A DNA stretch of 10,742 bases from Methanoculleus marisnigri. Lineage in GTDB: Archaea > Halobacteriota > Methanomicrobia > Methanomicrobiales > Methanoculleaceae. Positions 5,678-10,742 of this stretch are shown here, piece after piece. The stretch's first letter is position 1. Each line of letters begins with the position of its first letter. The notes beneath the pieces are model-generated. The model had not been told where the DNA came from, did no database searches, and was given only the letters and a program-made list of their open reading frames with translations. The stretch is taken from positions 1-10,742 of the forward strand of contig DASQ01000068.1 in NCBI GenBank assembly GCA_002503885.1, in the 5' to 3' direction. The translations under genes were made by a program, and so were the position numbers.

Positions 5678-6396
5678 TGGAGAATGAGATCCTTTCCAAA
5701 TTTTATTGCTTCGGGAGACGTTGCGACGAGGTCCCGTGTGAAGTCGTAACTTCCTGACTTGTAGAAGAACCCGATGGAGAAGAAGGTGTCCGTGACGGTG
5801 GCAGCGATCCTGGGGGATTCTGGAGTGAGGTATATCTCAATATTGTCGTAGTTCCCGAGCGGGTAGGTCGAGATGATATCGAAGATCCCCTGCGTGACCA
5901 CCAGCGATATCGTCTCAACGGTCTCTGCCAGGGTCTTGAAGGACTCGGTGTAATCGGGAAAGAGAATCGGGGAGACGCCGTATATCTCCCGGGTATTCTT
6001 TAGATTGTCGGTAAATACCCGGTGTGGCTTCAAGATGTCGGACGGTTCCGAGGCGATAACCCCGGCATCGCGGATCTCACAGAGACGGAGAGCGAACTCG
6101 TCGGGGAAAGCAATGAGATGGTCCGGGAAGACTTCGTAGAGCATCCGGAGGGTTTCGATGCTCTCCTTGAACCGCTTGAAGACGACGAGGTTGGCGTGCC
6201 CTCTATCGGTCAGCGAGACCTCGCCGTCAGCCTCCCTGACAAAACCCACCTTCTTGAGGTGATTGACGGTAAAAGCATAGGTCGAGGACGGAATATGCTC
6301 CTTGATCTCATCTTTGGACTCTTGCCGCAGAAGCGCATCCAGAACCTCAATTCGGCGCTCGCTCGAAAAGATCTTCATGAAATCGGTGATCTTCAT
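5647..6396 (-). CDS. HTH transcriptional regulator, FilR1 (DUF1724) type
   Basis: This 249-residue protein has an N-terminal winged helix-turn-helix (about 7-70) with S-S-E-R-R-I-E-V-L-D-A-L-L, a recognition region S-T-Y-A-F-T-V-N-H-L-K-K-V-G-F-V, and a wing G-E-V-S-L-T-D-R-G. The C-terminal half (about 120-240) fits the FilR1/DUF1724 domain of methanogen regulators (L-K-P-H-R-V-F-T-D-N-L, then Y-G-V-S-P-I-L-F-P-D-Y). It is probably a soluble DNA-binding regulator that responds to an unknown signal. It is divergent from the radical SAM gene, and the shared spacer has strong dyads, so it may control itself or its neighbour (inference). AAGGA lies too close to the ATG for a normal ribosome binding site, so a leaderless start or the ATG at 6378 is possible. 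Confidence 0.8.
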   Translation of the reverse strand: MKITDFMKIFSSERRIEVLDALLRQESKDEIKEHIPSSTYAFTVNHLKKVGFVREADGEVSLTDRGHANLVVFKRFKESIETLRMLYEVFPDHLIAFPDEFALRLCEIRDAGVIASEPSDILKPHRVFTDNLKNTREIYGVSPILFPDYTESFKTLAETVETISLVVTQGIFDIISTYPLGNYDNIEIYLTPESPRIAATVTDTFFSIGFFYKSGSYDFTRDLVATSPEAIKFGKDLILHYRMQSRRIV

Positions 6397-6468
6397 GTCC
6401 TTCTAGTATTTCGTCGGCAGCGTCAGATTAATCTTCTTCTTTGAAGAGATGGTATACTGAAATACTCT

Positions 6469-6550
6469 GCGGAACCGGAGAACGATCGGTTCCGCTGGAG
6501 ACTCAGCACCGGGACCGCTCCTGGCCGGTCCCGATCTCTCGACGGGAGAG
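6469..6550. promoter_or_regulatory. Three consecutive dyads in the regulator/radical SAM spacer
   Basis: Dyad 1 is GCGGAACCG (6469-6477) with CGGTTCCGC (6487-6495), 9 bp with a 9-nt loop. Dyad 2 is CGGGACCG (6510-6517) with CGGTCCCG (6526-6533), 8 bp with an 8-nt loop. Dyad 3 is CTCTC (6536-6540) with GAGAG (6546-6550). Dyads 1 and 2 share GGRACCG/CGGTYCC, differing by an A-T to G-C pair in the same place. They could be operators for a dimeric regulator or a structured leader RNA of the radical SAM gene. Confidence 0.6.
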
Positions 6551-6574
6551 CAGACGAGGATCTTTCTTACACCC

Positions 6575-7684
6575 ATGAACGTCAACTGGCGAGCCATACC
6601 CCCGGCAAACAATTCCCTGGCCGTCCTCTCCGCGGCCTGCGAGGGTAACGGATACCCCCTCGAGATCACCGACGAACCGCTTCCTGACATCACCTGCTAC
6701 AGTCTGAACTCCATCAACGAACGTTTCTACCGCGACGAGATCGCGGGAGCCGACTGCATAACGATTGTCGGAGGGCCCCACGCTTCCGCCTGCTACCGTG
6801 AGGTGGCGGAGTATGCCGACTACGTCGTCGTCGGGGAAGGCGAGTACACGCTCCCGGCACTCCTTGCCGCCATTGAAGAGGGGAGGGATCCGCCTCCCGG
6901 CGTCGCCACTGCCGCTGGCTACACGCCCGCCCGCCACACCGTCCTCCTTGACGGCTACCCACCCTTCTCGGAGATCAAGGGTTTCATCGAGATCACCCGG
7001 GGATGCCCGTTCTCCTGCGGATACTGTCAGACGCCCCGCCTCTTCGGGCGGTGCATGCGTCATCGCTCCGTCGACGAGATCGCCCGGTACGCCGCGCGGT
7101 TCCGCGATATCCGTTTTGTCAGCCCGAACGCGTTTGCTTACGGCTCGGATGGCATCCACCCCCGGCTCGATAAGGTGGAGCGGCTCCTCAAGAGCCTTGA
7201 CGGCCGGATTTACTTTGGCACCTTCCCCGGTGAGGTGCGCCCGGAATGCGTCACGCGGCAGTCCGTCGAGCTCATCCTCGACCACTGCGCCAACACCCGC
7301 CTGCACTTCGGGGCCCAGTCGGGGAGCGATGCGGTGCTCCGCCGCCTGCACCGGGGGCATACCGTGGAGGACGTCATCCGTGCCGTTGACCTCTGCCGGG
7401 AGCAAGGGCTCGTCCCGGTCGTTGATGTTATCCTTGGTCTGCCGTTCGAGGGTGACGACGACCAGCGCGCGACGCTCGAGCTCGTGAAACTGGTTGCCCG
7501 GGCGGGGAAGGCGCACATCCACAGCTTCATGCCGCTGCCCGGGACCCCGCTCGCAAACAGCCGCCCACGTGGGCTCCTTCCGGAAACAGAAAAGGTTCTT
7601 GGCAAACTGGCTCTCGGCGGCAGAATAACGGGCTCATGGATGGATCATGAGATAAGGTTTTTTAGACGCACTCCTCACCTATAG
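6575..7684 (+). CDS. B12-binding/radical SAM protein, MJ_1487 type
   Basis: This 369-residue protein has an N-terminal cobalamin-binding-like region (about 1-130) with V-G-G-P-H-A-S (65-71) and V-V-V-G-E-G-E (85-91). A radical SAM domain follows, whose cluster-binding cysteines are C144, C148 and C151 (C-P-F-S-C-G-Y-C). Later segments F-G-A-Q-S-G-S (245-251), V-D-V-I-L-G-L-P-F-E-G (283-293) and P-L-P-G-T-P-L-A-N (320-328) are also usual in such enzymes. The architecture and length match the B12-binding/radical SAM family around MJ_1487 of Methanocaldococcus, whose reaction is, to my knowledge, not known. The frame stays open upstream to 6461 but has no ATG there. No ribosome binding site is evident before 6575. 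The stop is 2 nt before the metallophosphoesterase start, so the two are probably translated together. Confidence 0.87.
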   Translation: MNVNWRAIPPANNSLAVLSAACEGNGYPLEITDEPLPDITCYSLNSINERFYRDEIAGADCITIVGGPHASACYREVAEYADYVVVGEGEYTLPALLAAIEEGRDPPPGVATAAGYTPARHTVLLDGYPPFSEIKGFIEITRGCPFSCGYCQTPRLFGRCMRHRSVDEIARYAARFRDIRFVSPNAFAYGSDGIHPRLDKVERLLKSLDGRIYFGTFPGEVRPECVTRQSVELILDHCANTRLHFGAQSGSDAVLRRLHRGHTVEDVIRAVDLCREQGLVPVVDVILGLPFEGDDDQRATLELVKLVARAGKAHIHSFMPLPGTPLANSRPRGLLPETEKVLGKLALGGRITGSWMDHEIRFFRRTPHL

Positions 7685-7686
7685 GC

Positions 7687-8328
7687 ATGACGGATGTGCT
7701 ACTCTTAGCAGATCTGCACGGTAACTACGGAAAGCTTGACGCTTTTCTCAGCTACGACTACGATGCAGTCATCATTGCAGGCGACATCACCAACTTTGGT
7801 CCACTTGAGCCTGTAGATTCGGTACTCTCCAACTTTGAAGTACCATGTTTCGCAATCCCCGGCAACTGCGACCCCCGCGAGATCATCGACGTGCTTGAAC
7901 GCTCAGATGCGATCTGTCTGCACAACTCGTGGATGGCCATTGGCAAGATAACGCTCGCAGGTCTTGGGGGTTCGAACAAGACCCCCTTCGACACGCCGTT
8001 TGAGCTGAAAGAAGAAGTGATTGATAAAGAACTCACCCGGATCGTTAACCACATGGACAAGAATGTCCACAACGTCCTGCTCTGCCACGCCCCGCCATAC
8101 GGGGCGCTGGATCTCGTCGGCGAGAATCACGTCGGAAGTCGGAGCATCAGAAAGCACATGACCCGGTTCGACCTCGTCTGCTGCGCCCACGTCCACGAGG
8201 CACGGGGCATCACCGAAGTCGACGGCGTCACCGTCGTCAACCCCGGACCCGCCTCAGAAGGCTACGGCGCTATCATCCACTTTGGGAAGGAGCCAAAAGA
8301 TATTCATATCGACCTTATCGCTGTGTAG
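7687..8328 (+). CDS. Calcineurin-like metallophosphoesterase
   Basis: This 213-residue protein carries all the metal-binding motifs of the family in order: D-L-H-G-N (9-13), G-D-I-T (32-35), G-N-C-D (59-62, where many members have GNHD), C-H-A-P-P (133-137) and H-V-H (168-170). The ending V-V-N-P-G-P-A-S-E-G-Y-G (183-194) is like that of YfcE/Icc-type archaeal phosphoesterases. It is expected to be a cytoplasmic two-metal hydrolase of a phosphate mono- or diester; the substrate is unknown. The ATG lies 2 nt after the radical SAM stop, which suggests coupled translation and perhaps a common pathway. Its 3' end overlaps the CYTH-type gene tail to tail by 14 bp. Confidence 0.88.
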   Translation: MTDVLLLADLHGNYGKLDAFLSYDYDAVIIAGDITNFGPLEPVDSVLSNFEVPCFAIPGNCDPREIIDVLERSDAICLHNSWMAIGKITLAGLGGSNKTPFDTPFELKEEVIDKELTRIVNHMDKNVHNVLLCHAPPYGALDLVGENHVGSRSIRKHMTRFDLVCCAHVHEARGITEVDGVTVVNPGPASEGYGAIIHFGKEPKDIHIDLIAV

Positions 8329-8854
8329 ATAGCAGCATCTCCAGATACGAGGTGTAGATCGGTGGACCGTCTACACCCAATTCTTTTCCAATCACGCCGA
8401 TCCTGTCTGCAGCATCCTCTCTATCATCCTCTGTCAGGATCTCGATCTCGATGAACGTCCCGAGCCCCTCGACGTCGTCGAGCGTCACCGTCACATCCCC
8501 CATCTCGTAGAACTCCCGAACTTTCGAGACCGTGGCGGCCCGCCGGAAACCGAGACGGGAGAGAATCGTCTCAAGGGTTTCGCCCGAAGCCACTGCGAGG
8601 TTGAACTCCTCGCGGGCCTTTGCGCTCCCGACCCGGACCTTCGGCCCTTTGTAGGTCACGGTAAACCCGGTATCGTCGTACCTGACCCTTAATGCCTCGT
8701 CGGTCTCCCCGAAATCCCGGTGGGGGGCGTTGTAGTAGACGTCGCGTTCCTGCTGTCTCCTGGCCATCTGCACTTCTTTCTGGTTGAGCCGGGCCCTGAC
8801 TTTTTCCAGGTCAGGGACCGCAAACTTTGCTTCTACCTCGAGCATGCCAATCAC
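8315..8854 (-). CDS. CYTH-domain protein, class IV adenylate cyclase (CyaB) type
   Basis: This 179-residue protein has one CYTH domain along its whole length. The family ExExK signature is E6-V-E8-A-K10. Other visible parts are R-D-V-Y-Y (38-42), A-L-R-V-R (54-58), T-Y-K-G-P-K (67-72), R-E-E-F-N (81-85), T-L-D-D-V-E-G-L-G-T-F-I-E-I-E (124-138) and Y-T-S-Y-L-E-M-L (167-174). CYTH proteins bind triphosphates in a tunnel. CyaB of Aeromonas makes cAMP, others are thiamine-triphosphatases or tripolyphosphatases, and the archaeal role is mostly untested, so the activity is open. The GTG at 8854 has GGAGAG 10 nt before it. An ATG three codons later (8845), right before L-E-V-E-A-K, is the other candidate. 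It lies 33 bp after the interrupted ATPase gene on the same strand and was probably co-transcribed with it. Confidence 0.88.
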   Translation of the reverse strand: MIGMLEVEAKFAVPDLEKVRARLNQKEVQMARRQQERDVYYNAPHRDFGETDEALRVRYDDTGFTVTYKGPKVRVGSAKAREEFNLAVASGETLETILSRLGFRRAATVSKVREFYEMGDVTVTLDDVEGLGTFIEIEILTEDDREDAADRIGVIGKELGVDGPPIYTSYLEMLLSTQR

Positions 8855-8887
8855 GTCAGATCGTCTCTCCGGAGCAGTGATAAACCC

Positions 8888-10296
8888 TCACTGCACGGCC
8901 CGGATCGGACCGGCGATCTTCTGTCGGATCAGGTCTCTCTGCTGCTCTGCGGCGGTGCGGAGAGCGCCGTCCCCGAGATGCTCCGCAGAGACGATCGCCC
9001 GCTCTGTCAGCATCAGAGCCGTATCGTAATCATCGCGGTGGTAGAACCGGAGCCCGAGCTCCAGGTTCAGGTCCGCCGCCTTCCCGTACTCCCGGGCGTG
9101 GAAGAAGTGGCAGGCAAGTGAGAGGAGGACGTGCAGCCTGCCGGAGAGGCGGTGCAGCGAACGCTCGAAGCAGTCTGCTGCACGGGCGTTGAGCGCCGCC
9201 TTTGCATCGGGGAAGAGTTCCCGCCTGCAGTGCTCCTGCAGGAGGGGGTGCGCGAAGGCATACTCCCCGCCCGGGAGCCTCCGGAATATGCCGCTCTCCT
9301 GCATCCGGTCCGCCATCAGCGTCACGCCCGCCCCCTGGAGGTCGAGCATGCAGGCCATGACCGGCACCGGGAACGGGGGGTTTAAGACAGAGAGTTCCTT
9401 CGCCCATGCCTTCCCCGGGTCGGGGAGCGTGGAGAAGGCAAGCCCTGCCGGATCCTCTGCTCCGTCGAGTACGTCTGCGATATTCTCGGGGGTAGGCGCA
9501 AGATCCCGGTGATGCAGGGCGTTGAAGCAGGCCGTGAGACTGAACGGGTCGCCCGAGGTCTCCTCGAGGAGACCGGCGGCTGCATCGTCGATGGAGAGGC
9601 CGAACCGTCTCTCCCCCATCTCCCGGATCTCGTGCCGCTGCATCCCGGAGAGCGGCACTTCGGAAAAACCGAGGCCCCGGATCCCCTCCTGCATCGATAT
9701 GTACCCCGAATCGGTCGTATTCCCCGTCCGGCAGGTGAAGGCAAGGAGGATGCCGGGCGGGAGGTCGTGCATGATCTCCCGCAGAAGGCGGCGGTCAAGG
9801 CTCGAGGCGAGATGGACATCGTCGAGCAGTACTGCCGCAACACGACCGGTCCCCTCCATCAGCCTCCCGAGTTCCCGGAGCAACTCCTCGAACGCCTGAT
9901 ATACCCGGTCATACCCGACCTCAGGCGACCGGGCGAAGACACCGATGATCTCCTCGCCGGTCTTCGCGAGCAGGCCGACCGGCTCCACCGGGGCGGCATA
10001 CTTCTCGAAGACGTCGTCGGCATACCGGATCGCCTCCCTGATGCCCTCGATACCGGGGGTATTCCCAAACCTCGCGGAAGCGGCAGACCGTTGCAGGTCT
10101 TTTACCAGGTCACGAAACGCAGAGAAGATCATCCCCGGAAGGTCAAAGACCTCCGCCCTGAGGACGGGGGACTCCAGCCCGCCGGAGCGTTCCTGCACTT
10201 CGTATGCGAGCCAGGTTAAGAGCGAACTCTTCCCGATGCCGGGCGGGCCCGAGATCATTACCGCCTGCCCATGCTCTCCCGCCTGCGAGAGGATGG
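8888..10296 (-). pseudogene. STAND/AAA-type ATPase, 5' end cut off by an insertion element
   Basis: From the first ATG in the window (10258) 456 residues are read. Walker A is G-P-P-G-I-G-K-S-S (4-12), Walker B is V-L-L-D-D-V-H-L (143-150), and L-A-F-T-C-R-T (172-178) is sensor-like. A winged-helix region follows around R-L-P-G-G-E-Y-A-F-A-H-P-L-L-Q-E-H (327-343), then TPR-like helices (about 350-445). This resembles MalT-like or AAA_16 ATPases. In such proteins Walker A is preceded by a V-G-R-E-x-E-L segment, which is absent. Before 10258 the frame still reads P-I-L-S-Q-A-G-E-H-G-Q-A-V and then meets a stop at the end of an IS200/IS605-type element. The N-terminus should lie beyond the element, outside the window. 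The remainder could be expressed from 10258, but that is doubtful. Confidence 0.75.
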
Positions 10297-10304
10297 GTCA
10301 ACTA

Positions 10305-10324
10305 CCCCCGGTTAAAACCGGGGG
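10305..10324. repeat. Terminal hairpin of the insertion element
   Basis: CCCCCGGTT (10305-10313) pairs with AACCGGGGG (10316-10324) around a loop of only 2-6 nt. On the minus strand it overlaps the tnpB stop codon (10314-10312). Such subterminal hairpins are bound by TnpA and also form the 3' stem of the TnpB guide RNA. Confidence 0.75.
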
Positions 10325-10742
10325 CTTGCAGCTAGAATCATCGGAGATGCTTCTGCTACCATAGGCTGGTTGGCGGCAGCCCTGAAGGCAATGTTTTTCG
10401 CAGCATTTGTGTCAGCAGGTTCGGTGTGGCCGCACGCCCTACACCAAAAGAGGTTTCTGGTTTTCCGGTTTTTCCGGTCAACATATCCACAGGCCGAGCA
10501 TCCCTGGCTCGTGTATGCCGGATCAACTAAGACCACCGGCACTCCTGCTCGTGCGGCCTTATAGGAAATAAACTCCCGAAGCTGAGCGAATGCCCATTTC
10601 GCGTGCCGGTCGCGTTGGGCTCGTCTAACCGTTGTTCTCTCCCGGATGCCCGTGAGGTCTTCCAGAGCAATGCCCCGAGAGGTGTCTTTGGCGAGCGCGA
10701 CAAGGGTTTTGGAAACGATATGGTTCACATTCTTCTTGAATC
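10312..10742 (-). CDS. tnpB: RNA-guided endonuclease TnpB, C-terminal part (5' end outside window)
   Basis: The frame is open to the window edge and ends at a TAA inside the terminal hairpin. Counting from the GTG at 10728, which is internal, the RuvC-II motif is A-L-E-D-L (Glu23). The zinc-finger cysteines are Cys77/Cys80 and Cys96/Cys99 (T-S-Q-G-C-S-A-C-G, F-W-C-R-A-C-G), and the RuvC-III motif is A-D-T-N-A-A-K-N-I-A (Asp106). The catalytic residues that can be checked are intact; the RuvC-I Asp lies outside. TnpB cuts DNA guided by an RNA from the element end and helps keep the element in place. The last 20 residues or so are encoded by the presumed guide-RNA scaffold region. It is oriented like the ATPase fragment. 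Confidence 0.88.
   Translation of the reverse strand, partial: FKKNVNHIVSKTLVALAKDTSRGIALEDLTGIRERTTVRRAQRDRHAKWAFAQLREFISYKAARAGVPVVLVDPAYTSQGCSACGYVDRKNRKTRNLFWCRACGHTEPADTNAAKNIAFRAAANQPMVAEASPMILAASPRF

Larger units (their letters stand above)
10297..10742 (-). mobile_element. Right end of an IS200/IS605-type element with tnpB
   Basis: The element runs from a TTGAC end (10301-10297, minus strand) through a terminal hairpin and the 3' part of tnpB to the window edge. A TTGAC-like pentamer as the last bases next to a hairpin is usual for right ends in this family. The interrupted ATPase frame resumes at once on the other side. No transposase of the TnpA (Y1) type is visible here, so the element may be a tnpB-only (IS1341-like) one or may carry tnpA outside the window. 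Confidence 0.8.

Noticed and set aside
6469..6574. Cobalamin riboswitch before the B12/radical SAM gene
   Set aside because: No B12-box-like consensus was seen, and such riboswitches are rare in archaea; the hairpins are reported without a class.
6503..7522. Minus-strand open frame of 339 codons opposite the radical SAM gene
   Set aside because: The + strand frame carries the C-x3-C-x2-C cluster motif and B12-type motifs; the antisense frame has none.
9509..10219. + strand open frame of 236 codons opposite the ATPase
   Set aside because: The minus strand has Walker A and B motifs and a winged-helix signature; this is a shadow.
1..10742. CRISPR array, tRNA or rRNA genes
   Set aside because: No regularly spaced direct repeats and no tRNA- or rRNA-like sequence were found by eye; the 13-nt tandem repeat at 4841-4862 has only two copies.

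Overview
The window looks like part of a methanogenic archaeon, most likely of the Methanomicrobiales (Methanoculleus-like). The grounds are high-GC coding sequence, archaeal TATA boxes (TTTATAT-type) about 35-130 bp upstream of several starts, a FilR1/DUF1724-type regulator, an MJ_1487-type B12-binding/radical SAM protein and a UbiA-family membrane protein. The lineage is inferred from gene families, not from a marker gene.

Left part (1-3416). The end of an unrecognised + strand gene converges on a minus-strand pair, phosphoglycerate kinase followed by a bacterial-type ATP-dependent 6-phosphofructokinase. Their stop and start codons overlap (ATGA). Upstream on the same strand lie a PRC-barrel protein and a ChaB-like protein. 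The chaB frame appears to be broken near its start by the loss of one C in a C run.

Middle part (3470-8328). A minus-strand two-PAS sensor-like protein with a degenerate histidine-kinase helix is divergent from a UbiA-family prenyltransferase. The region between them carries a tandem CTGTACAAT repeat. The UbiA gene overlaps tail to tail with a minus-strand FilR1-type regulator. That regulator is divergent from a + strand pair, an MJ_1487-type radical SAM protein and a metallophosphoesterase with a 2-nt gap. The spacer between regulator and radical SAM gene holds two related dyads whose arms differ by a compensatory pair, plus a third small hairpin.

Right part (8315-10742). A CYTH/CyaB-type protein lies downstream of a STAND/AAA-type ATPase whose N-terminus is missing. 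The ATPase frame meets the right end of an IS200/IS605-type element (terminal hairpin, TTGAC end) just before its Walker A motif. The element carries tnpB on the same strand, which runs off the window. A TnpB guide RNA read out of this end would carry ATPase sequence as its guide.

No rRNA, tRNA or CRISPR array was seen. The most noteworthy signals are the dyads at 6469-6550, the two probable one-base C-run frameshifts at 3383-3386 and 3552-3556, and the TnpB insertion with its predicted guide.
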